From Gemmatimonadales bacterium (lineage in GTDB: Bacteria; Gemmatimonadota; Gemmatimonadetes; Gemmatimonadales; GWC2-71-9): DNA of 42,278 nucleotides. The notes under the pieces were generated by a model. The model made no database searches. It was given only the letters and a program-made list of their open reading frames with translations, and had not been told where the DNA came from. How positions within the stretch are numbered: the stretch's first letter is position 1; every line of letters starts with the position of its first letter. This document shows positions 1 through 9,667 of the stretch, in pieces. The stretch spans positions 76,126 to 118,403 of the forward strand of contig DATAOI010000049.1 of NCBI GenBank assembly GCA_036265815.1, in the 5' to 3' direction. Both the position numbers and the translations under genes were made by a program.

Positions 1-746
1 TCGCTCCCGGCGTCGGTGCTGTAGGTCTCGGCGTCGAGATCCTCGGACACCTCGCGCATCGGCATCTGGGCGCGGGCCTCCTTGATCACGTCGGAGAGCG
101 CGGCCGTGATGAGGGAAACCGACCGGATGGCGTCGTCATTCCCCGGAATCGGCACGGTGATGACGTCGGGATCGGCGTTGGTGTCCACGATGGCGACCAC
201 CGGGATGCCGAGCTTGTTGGCCTCGGCCACCGCGATCTTCTCCTTCTTGGCGTCCACCACGAACAACGCCCCCGGCAGCCGGCCCATCAGCTTGATGCCT
301 TCGAGGTTGCGGCTCAGCTTCACCCGCTCCCGCTCGAAGAGCAGCTTTTCCTTCTTGGTGTAGTTCTCGAAGTCGCCGTCCGCCGCGCCCTGCTCCAGCT
401 CCCGAAGCCGGCGAATCTGCTTCTTCAGGGTCTGGAAGTTGGTGAGCATGCCGCCCAGCCAGCGCTCGGTGACGTAGAACGCGCCGCTGTCGGCGGCCTC
501 CGCCTGCACGATGGCCTTGAGCTGCTTCTTGGTGCAGACGAACAGGACCCCTTCGCCTTTGAGCACGACGCTCTTGAGCAGCTCCTGGGCCTTCTGAATT
601 TGCCGCAGGGTCTTCTGGAGGTCGATGATGTAGATGCCGGAGCGCTCGGCGAAGATGAAGCGCCGCATCTTGGGATTCCACCGGCGGGTCTGGTGACCGA
701 AATGCACGCCGGCTTCGAGCAGGTCCTGCAGTTGAGGCTGTGCCAT
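1..746 (-). CDS. rpsB: 30S ribosomal protein S2 (3' end outside window)
   Basis: Ribosomal protein S2 of the small subunit, needed for docking of S1. The reading frame starts at an ATG at 746 and stays open for 248 codons to the window edge, so the C-terminus is missing. The N-terminus (MAQPQLQDLLEAGVHFGHQT) and the following RRWNPKM, ERWLGGMLTNF and VVAIVDTNADP segments are S2 hallmarks. It is the last gene seen of a rplM-rpsI-rpsB run on the minus strand; elongation factor Ts often follows rpsB, but that would lie outside. An unusually long 176-base spacer separates it from rpsI, so it may have its own leader or promoter. Confidence 0.97.
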   Translation of the reverse strand, partial: MAQPQLQDLLEAGVHFGHQTRRWNPKMRRFIFAERSGIYIIDLQKTLRQIQKAQELLKSVVLKGEGVLFVCTKKQLKAIVQAEAADSGAFYVTERWLGGMLTNFQTLKKQIRRLRELEQGAADGDFENYTKKEKLLFERERVKLSRNLEGIKLMGRLPGALFVVDAKKEKIAVAEANKLGIPVVAIVDTNADPDVITVPIPGNDDAIRSVSLITAALSDVIKEARAQMPMREVSEDLDAETYSTDAGS

Positions 747-808
747 GCGGGTCTGCGTGTCCTGTCTGATGAGGGTTAAGCGTCCATCGCGTTCATCTCC
801 GGGCGCGA

Positions 809-827
809 TCCCGGCTCGAAGCCGGGA
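809..827 (-). other. hairpin in the rpsI-rpsB spacer
   Basis: In the 747-922 spacer there is an 8-bp inverted repeat (TCCCGGCT / AGCCGGGA) with a 3-base loop. It has no T-run after it on the minus strand, so it is not a standard terminator. It lies 63 bases upstream of the rpsB start and could be part of an rpsB leader; S2 is known to regulate its own mRNA in other bacteria. No other element is clear in this spacer. Confidence 0.3.
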
Positions 828-922
828 CACCCACGCCAGGATCCCGCGATGTGCGAGGTCGAGTTCCCTGAGCAAAGCGAACGGGCCATGCTCCCACGAA
901 TGCCCCCTCCGCTGCGCTCAGC

Positions 923-1324
923 TTACCGCTTGCTGAACTGGAACCGCTTCCGGGCGCCCGGCCGGCCCGGCTTCTTCCGCTCCACGGCGCGCGGATCCCG
1001 GGTCAGCAGCCCCGCGGTCCGCAGCTTGGCCCGGTGCTGCCCATCCGCTTCGACCAGCGCGCGGGCAATGGCGTGCCGGAGCGCTCCCGCCTGCCCCGCC
1101 TGGCCGCCGCCGTTCACATGGGCCTTCACGTCGAACGCACCCAGCGTGTCCGTGGCCGTGAACGACTGCTGGATGTGCTGCACCAGCGACGGCCGGGGGA
1201 AATAATCGCCGAGGGTCCGGCCGTTGATGGACCACTTGCCGGTACCGGGGGTCAGGTAAACCCGGGCCACGCTGGTCTTCCGGCGGCCCACCGCCTGCCA
1301 GCGAAATTCGGGTGCTGCGGTCAT
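923..1324 (-). CDS. rpsI: 30S ribosomal protein S9
   Basis: Small-subunit protein S9, whose basic C-terminal tail reaches the tRNA P site. At 133 residues it has the usual length. Visible hallmarks are GRRKTSVARVYL near residues 13-24, VNGGGQAGQAGALRHAIARAL near 70-90, the DPRAVERKKPGRPGARK stretch, and the typical end RFQFSKR. The ATG start overlaps the rplM stop by four bases (ATGA), so the two are translationally coupled, the conserved rplM-rpsI order. Confidence 0.97.
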   Translation of the reverse strand: MTAAPEFRWQAVGRRKTSVARVYLTPGTGKWSINGRTLGDYFPRPSLVQHIQQSFTATDTLGAFDVKAHVNGGGQAGQAGALRHAIARALVEADGQHRAKLRTAGLLTRDPRAVERKKPGRPGARKRFQFSKR

Positions 1325-1773
1325 GCGCCCACCTTCGAGGGAGTGACGGAGAACGGCTTGGGCTGCTGCGCGGCGTGCGGGTGCTCGGCGCCCGCGTAGA
1401 CCTTGAGCTTGCCGCGCATCTTCTGCTTGGCCAGCGAGGTCTTGGGCAGCATGCCGAACACCGCCTTCTCGATGACCCGGTCCGGGTGCTTGGCGAGCAG
1501 ATCGCGCGCGGCGGTGAAGCTCTCGTGCCCCATGTACCCGGTATGCGAGAAGTAGCGCTTGTTGCTCAGCTTCCGGCCGGTGAGCCTGACCTGCGCGGCG
1601 TTGATCACCACGACGAAGTCCCCGCCGTCCATGTGCGGGGTGTAGGTGGGCTTATGCTTGCCCCGGATGAGCTGGGCGACCCCGCTGGCCAGACGACCGA
1701 GTGGCACGCCCGCGGCATCCACGACGTGCCACTCGTGGCTGATGTCGTCGGGCGTGGCGGTAAAGGTTTTCAT
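1321..1773 (-). CDS. rplM: 50S ribosomal protein L13
   Basis: Large-subunit protein L13, 150 residues. The ATG at 1773 was chosen because the protein then begins MKTFTATPDDISHEWHVVDA, as L13 does, and because an AGAGGA sequence sits immediately before it. An upstream in-frame ATG at 1827 would only add residues encoded by a tandem repeat in the leader. Conserved segments are VPLGRLAS, LIRGKHKPTYTPHMDGGDFVVV, YFSHTGYMGHE and AVFGMLPK. It is the first gene of the ribosomal unit and has a recognisable promoter. Confidence 0.97.
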   Translation of the reverse strand: MKTFTATPDDISHEWHVVDAAGVPLGRLASGVAQLIRGKHKPTYTPHMDGGDFVVVINAAQVRLTGRKLSNKRYFSHTGYMGHESFTAARDLLAKHPDRVIEKAVFGMLPKTSLAKQKMRGKLKVYAGAEHPHAAQQPKPFSVTPSKVGA

Positions 1774-1785
1774 TTCCTCTGCTGC

Positions 1786-1815
1786 CTCAAACGAGCGTGG
1801 CTCAAACGAGCGTGG
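1786..1815. repeat. 15-bp tandem duplication in rplM leader
   Basis: The unit ctcaaacgagcgtgg occurs twice in exact tandem (1786-1800 and 1801-1815), between the rplM promoter and its start codon. It lengthens the 5' leader by one unit. No function is evident. Confidence 0.9.
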
Positions 1816-1843
1816 GCCGGGGGTCAAACCGAAACAGACTCAC

Positions 1844-1873
1844 AAGATAGAGGGTCGGGAGGAGGAGGGTCAA
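1844..1873 (-). promoter_or_regulatory. rplM-rpsI-rpsB promoter
   Basis: Read on the minus strand, a -35 element TTGACC (1868-1873) and a -10 element TATCTT (1844-1849) are separated by 18 bases. They predict a start near 1837 and a leader of about 65 bases. The -35 overlaps the stop codon of the upstream biotin carrier gene, so the ribosomal unit can be transcribed apart from the carboxylase operon. Confidence 0.6.
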
Positions 1874-2376
1874 GGGCCCGGATCGAACTCCGCCAGTACC
1901 TGACCCTTCTCCACCGCCTCGCCCGGCCGAACGCGGATGGCTCTGACCCGAGCGGCGGCGTGGGCCCGCAGCTCGTTTTCCATCTTCATGGCTTCCAGCA
2001 CCAGCACGCCCGCGCCAACCGCAAGCACCTGCCCCGGTTCCACCAGTACCCGGACCACCAGGCCAGGCATGGGGGCACGGAGCACGCCGGGTCCTGCCGG
2101 GCGGGAGCCGGCGCCGGCGAGACTGCGCACGTGCCGGGTCCGTTCGTCCACCACCTCCGTCTCCCAGCGCTCCGCCCGGAGCGTGACGGTCCAGCGGCCC
2201 GGTCCCCCGCTCTCCAGCGCGAGACCCACGGGCCGCCCGCTCAGCAGCAGCTGGCGGAGCGGCGTGCCCGACGCCGCGGTGAGCGAGGCGGTGTACTCTC
2301 TGCCGTCGGCGACCACCCGCTCCCCGTCGATCTCGACTTCCACCTCGCGTCCGGCGACGCTCACGAAATATTTCAC
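1870..2376 (-). CDS. biotin carboxyl carrier protein of acyl-CoA carboxylase
   Basis: Carries the biotin that moves carboxyl groups from the biotin carboxylase to the carboxyltransferase. In 168 residues there is an N-terminal region of about 95 residues with no clear motif, then a biotinyl domain (about 98-165) with APMPGLV at 101-107 and the acceptor sequence EAMKM at 129-133 (biotinylated Lys131). The GTG start overlaps the stop of the RNA methyltransferase gene (GTGA), which places the carrier in the same operon as the biotin carboxylase at 3590-5077. In many propionyl- or methylcrotonyl-CoA carboxylases this domain is fused to the biotin carboxylase; here it is a separate gene. Confidence 0.9.
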   Translation of the reverse strand: MKYFVSVAGREVEVEIDGERVVADGREYTASLTAASGTPLRQLLLSGRPVGLALESGGPGRWTVTLRAERWETEVVDERTRHVRSLAGAGSRPAGPGVLRAPMPGLVVRVLVEPGQVLAVGAGVLVLEAMKMENELRAHAAARVRAIRVRPGEAVEKGQVLAEFDPGP

Positions 2377-3593
2377 GAGGCACGATCCAGCACGGCCACC
2401 GTCTCGACGTGCGCGGTCTGGGGAAAGAGATCGAACGCGCGCACGCCGGCCAGGCGGAACCCGGGAAGCCGGCCGAGGTCGCGGGCGAGCGTGGCGGGAT
2501 CGCAGGAGATATAGACCAGACGGGCCGGCCCCAACCGCTCGAGCGCCGCGGTGACCCGGGCGTCCATGCCGGTCCGTGGAGGGTTGACGACGACGAGCTC
2601 GGGCCGGTGCAGCTCGCCCAACACGTCCTCTACCCGTCCCACGTGCCGGCGGGCCGGCGGGCCCCGTCGCTCCGCCTCCGCCACCGCCCGCGGATCCGAT
2701 TCCACGCTCTCCACCTCGGCACCGGCTTCCAGCAGGGCCACCGTGGTCTCGCCCACGCCGGAGTAGAGGTCCCAGACCCGCTTCGCCGCCACGTCGCCCA
2801 GTTGCTCCAGGGCATCGGCCCGGACCTGGTCGCCCATTCCGGGATGCACCTGCTCGAACACCGTGGCGGGGTACGCCTCCTCGCACCCGGCCACCGCGCG
2901 GGCGGCCCCGCCCTCCGGCTGCCACCAGACGGTCACCCGCGGATGCTGTCCGGCCAGCTCGGCGTGGAGACGCCGAGCACCGGACCAGACCTCGGCGCCT
3001 CCGGACCGGAGCAGGAGATGGCGGCCGCCGCTCCGGTCGCGCCGGAGCACCACCTGGGTGAGGTGCGGCGGCAGCAGCGCACGAAGTGGCCGCACGGTCT
3101 CCCAGAGTGCCATGAGCTCGGGAACGGTGATGTGGCACCACTCCAGATCGAATACCTGGTCCGCTCGATCGTAGCGGTGCAGCCCGATGCGCCGATCCTG
3201 GCTCACGGCGAGCGTCAGCTTGGTGCGGTAGTCGTAGGCCTGTTCCGCCGCCACCAGCTCGGGGTCGGCCACGTCGAGATGCGCCAGCCGTCGGAGCGCG
3301 TCGCCGACGAAGCTGCTCCGGGCGGCCCGCTGAGCATCGAGATCGAGGTGCTGCATCTGGCAGCCGCCGCAGTCGTCCCGCGAGTAGTGCGGACAGCGCG
3401 GCTCGGTCCGATTCGGTCCGGGCTCGACCAGCCGTCCGATGCGGGCGCGGGCGAAGCGCTTGTGCTCGCGCACGGCGGCGAGCTCCACCAGATCACCAGG
3501 GGCGGTGCGGGGCACGAACACGGTGCGGCCATCGGCCAGCCTGGCCACGCCGTCTCCCCCAGCGGCCAGGCGGAGGATGCGAACCGCGCTCAC
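2373..3593 (-). CDS. 23S rRNA/tRNA (uracil-C5)-methyltransferase, RlmD/TrmA family
   Basis: SAM-dependent enzyme that methylates C5 of a uridine in 23S rRNA or tRNA. Its 406 residues contain, in order, a TRAM-like RNA-binding segment (about 1-55), an iron-sulfur cluster site with Cys67, Cys75, Cys78 (CGGC) and Cys153, the SAM-binding DLYSGVG at 275-281, NPPRTG at 337-342, and the catalytic ISCDP with Cys364. The Fe-S cysteines favour RlmC/RlmD-type rRNA enzymes over E. coli-type TrmA, but the exact target cannot be read from the sequence. The GTG start overlaps the biotin carboxylase stop, and its own stop overlaps the carrier-protein start, so it is embedded in the carboxylase operon. Confidence 0.92.
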   Translation of the reverse strand: MSAVRILRLAAGGDGVARLADGRTVFVPRTAPGDLVELAAVREHKRFARARIGRLVEPGPNRTEPRCPHYSRDDCGGCQMQHLDLDAQRAARSSFVGDALRRLAHLDVADPELVAAEQAYDYRTKLTLAVSQDRRIGLHRYDRADQVFDLEWCHITVPELMALWETVRPLRALLPPHLTQVVLRRDRSGGRHLLLRSGGAEVWSGARRLHAELAGQHPRVTVWWQPEGGAARAVAGCEEAYPATVFEQVHPGMGDQVRADALEQLGDVAAKRVWDLYSGVGETTVALLEAGAEVESVESDPRAVAEAERRGPPARRHVGRVEDVLGELHRPELVVVNPPRTGMDARVTAALERLGPARLVYISCDPATLARDLGRLPGFRLAGVRAFDLFPQTAHVETVAVLDRAS

Positions 3594-5077
3594 TCGACCG
3601 CTTCCAGCCGGGCCTGCCTCAGCCAGACTTCGCTCGCGTGATCGCCGGCGGCGACGGTGGGAATACGCGAGCGGCGGGCCTCGTCTTCGGCCAGCGCGGC
3701 GGCCACGGCAATGTCCAGCGCCGCGTCGCCGGCGGGCTGGAGCAGGTCGGCGCGGCGATCGAGGAACTGGATGTCGATGTCGCCCTCCCGGAATGCTGCG
3801 TCGGCCATCAGGCGCCGGTGAAAGCCCTGGTTCGTGGCGAGCCCGATGATGGCCAGCTCGTCCAGCGCTCGCGCCATCCGGGTCACTGCCTGGGGCCGGT
3901 CGGGCGCGTGGACGATGAGCTTGGCCAACAGCGAGTCGTAGTGCAGGGTGACCTCGTCGCCCACCTCGACGCCGCTGTCCCAGCGCACCCCGGGACCGCC
4001 GGGGATCCGGAGGTACTGCAGCTGTCCAGTCGAGGGAAGGAATCCGTTGGCCGGGTCCTCGCTGGTGATGCGGCACTCGAGCGCCCAGCCGCGAGGGTTG
4101 AGCCAGCCCTGGTGGATCCGCATCGGCTCGCCCGCCGCGATGCGCAGTTGCTCCCGGACCAGGTCCACACCGTAGACCAGCTCGGTCACGGGGTGCTCCA
4201 CCTGGATCCGGGTGTTCATCTCCAGGAAATAGAACGACTGGTCTTCGGCCAACAGGAACTCGCAGGTGCCGGCCCCGCGGTAGGCCACCGCCTCGGCGGC
4301 CGCCACGGCCGCCGCGCCCATCCACTCGCGGAGATCCTGCGAGACGGCGCTCGACGGGGCCTCCTCCACCAGCTTCTGATGCCGCCGCTGGATCGAGCAC
4401 TCCCGCTCGCCCAGGTGGATGGTACGCTCGTGGTCGGCCAGGACCTGGATCTCGATGTGCCGGGGTCGCTGGATGAACTTCTCCAGGTAGACGCCGGAAT
4501 CGCCGAAGGATTTCAGTGCCTCGGAGGCGGCGGTCTCGAGCGCCCCGGCCAGTTGGTCGGGCGTCTCGACCACTCGCATGCCCTTGCCGCCGCCTCCGGC
4601 CGTCGCTTTCACCATGACCGGGTAGCCCACCTCCCGGGCGAGCTCCAGTGCGGGGCCGAGGTCGTCGATCGGCGCGCTGGCGCCGGGGACGATCGGCACC
4701 CCGGCGGCCTTCATCCGGCGCCGCGCCTCCGTCTTGTCGCCCATGGCGCGGATGGCGGCGGACGAAGGGCCCACGAAGATCAAGCCTGCCCGCTCGACCG
4801 CCTCCGCGAACGCGGCGCGCTCCGCCAGGAATCCGTAGCCCGGATGGATGGCATCGGCCTCCACCTCCGCCGCGGCCTGGATGAGACGTTCGATATGGAG
4901 ATAGCTCTGGGCAGGTGCCGCGGGGCCGATCGCCACCGCGCGATCGGCAGCCCGGACGTGCGGGCTCATCCGGTCAGCGGCGGAGTAGACCGCCACCGCC
5001 TCCAGTCCTTCCTCATGACAGGCGCGAACGATCCGCAGGGCGATCTCCCCGCGGTTTGCCACCAGCACCCGCTTCAC
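3590..5077 (-). CDS. accC: biotin carboxylase subunit of acyl-CoA carboxylase
   Basis: ATP-grasp enzyme that carboxylates biotin with bicarbonate. The 495 residues match a stand-alone biotin carboxylase: VANRGEIALRI (7-17), HPGYGFLAE (78-86), the glycine-rich ATP loop GGGGKGM (161-167), and the catalytic EMNTRIQVEHPVTE (286-299). The GTG at 5077 was chosen because it follows GGAGGG at good spacing and yields the standard start VKRVLVANRGE. An upstream in-frame ATG would add 47 low-complexity residues. With the carboxyltransferase at 6157-7710 and the carrier at 1870-2376 it should form an acyl-CoA carboxylase. Confidence 0.95.
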   Translation of the reverse strand: MKRVLVANRGEIALRIVRACHEEGLEAVAVYSAADRMSPHVRAADRAVAIGPAAPAQSYLHIERLIQAAAEVEADAIHPGYGFLAERAAFAEAVERAGLIFVGPSSAAIRAMGDKTEARRRMKAAGVPIVPGASAPIDDLGPALELAREVGYPVMVKATAGGGGKGMRVVETPDQLAGALETAASEALKSFGDSGVYLEKFIQRPRHIEIQVLADHERTIHLGERECSIQRRHQKLVEEAPSSAVSQDLREWMGAAAVAAAEAVAYRGAGTCEFLLAEDQSFYFLEMNTRIQVEHPVTELVYGVDLVREQLRIAAGEPMRIHQGWLNPRGWALECRITSEDPANGFLPSTGQLQYLRIPGGPGVRWDSGVEVGDEVTLHYDSLLAKLIVHAPDRPQAVTRMARALDELAIIGLATNQGFHRRLMADAAFREGDIDIQFLDRRADLLQPAGDAALDIAVAAALAEDEARRSRIPTVAAGDHASEVWLRQARLEAVE

Positions 5078-5093
5078 CGCCGGCCCTCCGGGA

Positions 5094-6110
5094 TTACGGC
5101 CGGCATGCCAGCGGCGGCGTGTCTCCGAATAGCGTGAGCAGGCTGGTGCAAAGGAGGGTGTTGTAGCGGGCGGCGTTGTCGTAGACCCCGCGGACGTCGT
5201 CGACCCAGGGCGAGCCATCCTGGAGCATGGCCTTGAGCAGCTCGGTGGTACTCAGGGCCCCCGCGTCCTGCGGGGCCGGCCGGCTGACCCGTACCAGACG
5301 GAACGGCACCCAGGCCAGTGCCGGCACCGCGGCGCTGTCGGTGCCGGGGCTCAGGCAGAGCGTGCGTCGCGGGGCGACGGCCGCCAGAGCGCGCTGGACC
5401 GGGAGCGTGGGATCGACGCCCATCGCTGCGGCCATGCGAGAGCGGTACAGCGAGTCGGTGGCGTAGAGGTCGGGGCGAAGCGGAAGGATATCGAGTGAAG
5501 CGCGGTCGAGGCTGCCGGACCAGACGGAGAGCGCTTCGAGCTCGCTTCCCGTCAGCAGCACGCCCCCCGCCGGACACGACGTCAGCAGGTTACTCCCCAG
5601 CTCGACGATGAAGCCCGGCATGCTGGGCAGGCCGGCCTGGACGTGGGAGTAGTGGGGCGCGCTCCACCCCGAGTCCTCCACCAGGATGAGCCCACGCTCC
5701 ACTTCCGCGACGCCGCGGAAGACTAGACCGGAGTCCACCGAAAGCCGGCGCGACTGGTCCAGGGCGGTCGCGGCGAAGTCGAGATAGAGAGTGCCGTCGG
5801 GGTCGCCCCGGTGGCCGTGCAGGTGCCACTCCCGAGCGTCGTACAGGTAGAAACGGCCGAGCTGCAGCCAGGCCCGCCCGTCGTCCGGGGCGGTGGCCAG
5901 ATAGCGGCCGAGCAGGTCGATGGCCGCCTGGCGCTCGCCCTCCCGCTCCAGCGCGGCCGCGCGCGGGGGGATGTTGGGATCGATGGCGCCCTGGGCTGGG
6001 AGTCGCAGGGGCGTGCCCGTCCCGACCAGAAGGACGGTCATTGCGCATCGAAGCGCCGCGCGAGCCCAGGGGGGATAGGACCTGATCGCGGGCTGAGGGG
6101 CCGGGTGCAT
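5094..6110 (-). CDS. secreted protein of unknown function with a TPR-like segment
   Basis: 338 residues, not recognised as a named family. The start at 6110 gives a long, arginine-containing N-terminus and a hydrophobic stretch (AMTVLLVGTGTPLRL) ending in LPAQG, consistent with a signal peptide. Residues about 50-110 (EREGERQAAIDLLGRYLATAPDDGRAW in parts) resemble a tetratricopeptide repeat. The remainder has several Cys residues (for example SCPAGG and the C-terminal LLCTS and LACRP). It lies between the carboxyltransferase and biotin carboxylase genes with gaps of 46 and 16 bases, so it is co-transcribed, though a link to carboxylase function is unproven. Confidence 0.75.
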   Translation of the reverse strand: MHPAPQPAIRSYPPWARAALRCAMTVLLVGTGTPLRLPAQGAIDPNIPPRAAALEREGERQAAIDLLGRYLATAPDDGRAWLQLGRFYLYDAREWHLHGHRGDPDGTLYLDFAATALDQSRRLSVDSGLVFRGVAEVERGLILVEDSGWSAPHYSHVQAGLPSMPGFIVELGSNLLTSCPAGGVLLTGSELEALSVWSGSLDRASLDILPLRPDLYATDSLYRSRMAAAMGVDPTLPVQRALAAVAPRRTLCLSPGTDSAAVPALAWVPFRLVRVSRPAPQDAGALSTTELLKAMLQDGSPWVDDVRGVYDNAARYNTLLCTSLLTLFGDTPPLACRP

Positions 6111-6156
6111 GTATCTCAATAATGCCAATGGAGTTCGATCTTGGCTAGGTCCAGGG

Positions 6157-7710
<1,554 letters not shown>

Positions 7711-7718
7711 GGCGAGAC

Positions 7719-7724
7719 AAGATA
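7719..7724 (-). promoter_or_regulatory. possible -10 element of the carboxylase operon
   Basis: On the minus strand TATCTTGT reads into the pccB start, with only 8 bases between TATCTT and ATG. The same 8-mer is the -10 of the rplM promoter. No good -35 is seen at 16-18 bases. If used, transcription would begin at or next to the start codon and the mRNA would be leaderless. Confidence 0.35.
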
Positions 7725-7757
7725 GTCGGACCGGTGGGGTTCCGCCTATACGCGCGA

Positions 7758-7782
7758 AACGGGCCCCTCGCCGGGGCCCGTT
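7758..7782 (-). terminator. intrinsic terminator after rpsA
   Basis: A perfect 10-bp stem (AACGGGCCCC / GGGGCCCGTT) with a 5-base loop lies 27 bases past the rpsA stop and ahead of pccB. On the minus strand it is followed only by a short T stretch (GTTTC), so termination may be partial. It separates the tyrA-aroA-cmk-rpsA unit from the carboxylase operon. Confidence 0.7.
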
Positions 7783-7808
7783 CGCTCTCCGCGATTGCTC
7801 AGTCTGAC

Positions 7809-9515
7809 CTACTCGGCCTTGGTCTCCTCGTACACCGGCCGGACCGGCGGGATGATCGGCTCGTCGGGGTACCCCACCACGGCGAGCACGATGCGGTGGT
7901 GGATGGGATCCACCTCGAGCACCTTGAGATCGAGCGCCTGGCCTTCCTTCACGGCGTCGCCCGGGTTCTCGATGTTGGCCACGCCGAGCTGCGACATGGG
8001 GACGAACCCCTCGATGTCGTTGCCCAGATCGACCACCACGCCCTTGTCCATCAGGCGGACCGAGCGTCCCCGGAGCTCCATCCCGATGGGATAGGTCTCG
8101 CCGATGCGGAGCCAGGGATCTTCCTCGGCCTGCTTCAGGCCCAGGGAGATCCGCTTGTTCTCGGCGTCGATGTTGAGGATGACGACATCGACCCCATCGC
8201 CCTTCTTGACCACCTCTGAGGGATGCTGCACCCGCTTGGTCCAGGACATGTCGGAGATGTGGATCAGGCCGTCGATGCCCGGCTCGATTTCCACAAAGGC
8301 GCCGAAGCTGGTGAGGTTCCGGACCTTGCCGGAGATCCGGGTGCCCACGGGATACTTGAGCGGCAGCACCATCCAGGGATCCTGTTCGGTCTGCTTCATG
8401 CCGAGGGAGATCTTCTCCTCGGCCTCGTCCACCTTGAGCACCACGGCCTCGATGGTCTCGCCGATGCTGACGATCTTGGACGGGTGGCGGACGTTGCGGG
8501 TCCAGCTCATCTCCGAGATGTGGACCAGCCCCTCGATGCCGGGCTCGATCTCGACGAAGGCGCCGTAGTTGGTGATCGAGACCACTTTGCCCTGCACGCG
8601 GGTGCCCACGGGGTACTTGGCGGCGACGTTCTGCCAGGGATAGGACTGGAGCTGCTTCATGCCCAAGCTGATGCGCTCGCGCTGCCAGTCGATGTCGAGG
8701 ATCTTGACCTCGACTTCCTTGCCGATGGCCACCATCTCGGTGGGGTGCGAGACCCGGCCGTAGGACATGTCGGTGATGTGGAGCAATCCGTCGACGCCGC
8801 CCAGGTCGATGAAGGCGCCGAAGTCGGTGATGTTCTTGACCACGCCCTTCCGCACCTGGCCGACGGCGAGCTCCTTCATCAGGTGCTCGCGCTTGTGGGC
8901 GCGCTCGTTCTCGAGGATGACGCGGCGGCTCACGACGATGTTCCGCCGGCGCTTGTTGAGCTTGATGATCTTGAACTCGTAGGTGGAGCCCAGCAGCTCG
9001 TCGATGTTCGGCACCCGGCGGAGCGCGATCTGGCTGCCCGGGAGGAACGCGTCGACGCCCATCAGGTTCACCACCACGCCGCCCTTGATCTTCTTGACCA
9101 GGGTGCCCTCCACCGGCTCATCGCTCTCGTGCGCCACGCGGATCTTCTCCCAGACCCGCATGAAGTCGGCCTTCTTCTTCGACAGGACGACCGCGCCCTC
9201 CTGGTCTTCCAGATGCTCCAGGAAAACCTCGACCTCATCGCCTTCCTTCAGGGACTGCGGGTCCTTGAACTCGTCAAGCGGGACCGAGCCCTCGGACTTG
9301 AATCCGACGTCGAGAATGACGGCGTTCTCGGTGACGCGCAGGACCTTGGATTTGACGATCTCGCCCTCGACAATCTGCGCCATGGTGCCCTCGTACATCG
9401 AGAGCATCTGCTCGTAGTCTTCGTCGGAGTAGTCTTCGTCGTAGAGGTCCTGGCGGACGCGGAGGCCCGTGGGGGAGGCGAACTGCTGAGTCGAGGGTTG
9501 GAGTTGATCGAGCAT
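7809..9515 (-). CDS. rpsA: 30S ribosomal protein S1
   Basis: S1 binds mRNA and helps load it on the 30S subunit. The 568-residue protein carries six S1 (OB-fold) repeats at about 50-114, 135-197, 219-287, 304-375, 391-461 and 478-546. Repeats 3-5 are the most canonical ([27 protein letters not shown] with [16 protein letters not shown] and LIHISDMS). The first 45 residues are acidic ([14 protein letters not shown]). The ATG at 9515 was preferred over one at 9608 because the extra 31 residues look unlike S1; an AAAAGGA lies 13-14 bases upstream. It follows cmk, a conserved pairing in many bacteria. Confidence 0.95.
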   Translation of the reverse strand: MLDQLQPSTQQFASPTGLRVRQDLYDEDYSDEDYEQMLSMYEGTMAQIVEGEIVKSKVLRVTENAVILDVGFKSEGSVPLDEFKDPQSLKEGDEVEVFLEHLEDQEGAVVLSKKKADFMRVWEKIRVAHESDEPVEGTLVKKIKGGVVVNLMGVDAFLPGSQIALRRVPNIDELLGSTYEFKIIKLNKRRRNIVVSRRVILENERAHKREHLMKELAVGQVRKGVVKNITDFGAFIDLGGVDGLLHITDMSYGRVSHPTEMVAIGKEVEVKILDIDWQRERISLGMKQLQSYPWQNVAAKYPVGTRVQGKVVSITNYGAFVEIEPGIEGLVHISEMSWTRNVRHPSKIVSIGETIEAVVLKVDEAEEKISLGMKQTEQDPWMVLPLKYPVGTRISGKVRNLTSFGAFVEIEPGIDGLIHISDMSWTKRVQHPSEVVKKGDGVDVVILNIDAENKRISLGLKQAEEDPWLRIGETYPIGMELRGRSVRLMDKGVVVDLGNDIEGFVPMSQLGVANIENPGDAVKEGQALDLKVLEVDPIHHRIVLAVVGYPDEPIIPPVRPVYEETKAE

Positions 9516-9610
9516 GCGGTGCCGGCCATCCTTTTGTGCTACCGCGCCGTCGGGGCCGCGGGAGAAAGTGATCTCCCCGGGGCGGAAGTGCCGGGGGGAG
9601 GAAGCCACGT

Positions 9611-9639
9611 AGGATAATGGGCGGTCGAGGTCAACGCAA
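9611..9639 (-). promoter_or_regulatory. possible rpsA promoter
   Basis: In the 152-base spacer between cmk and rpsA, minus strand, TTGCGT (9634-9639) and TATCCT (9611-9616) are 17 bases apart, predicting a start near 9604 and a leader of about 90 bases. This would allow S1 expression independent of the aromatic-amino-acid genes. Confidence 0.4.
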
Positions 9640-9667
9640 GGCTGGACAAGCGGTTGGCCCCGAGCAC

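Noticed and set aside
809-827. Possible tRNA T-arm at the hairpin with TCGAA
   Set aside because: The loop is 3 bases with an 8-bp stem, not the 5-bp stem and 7-base loop of a T-arm, and no acceptor or anticodon arms flank it.
2409-5137. Two long plus-strand open frames opposite the methyltransferase and biotin carboxylase genes (2409-3641 and 3638-5137)
   Set aside because: The minus-strand genes have complete catalytic motifs in the right order; these are shadow frames.
8223-9617. A 464-codon open frame on the plus strand opposite rpsA
   Set aside because: It is the antisense of the strongly conserved S1 gene and has a composition expected from reading GC-rich DNA on the other strand (Asp/His/Val/Leu bias); it has no domain or ribosome-binding site.
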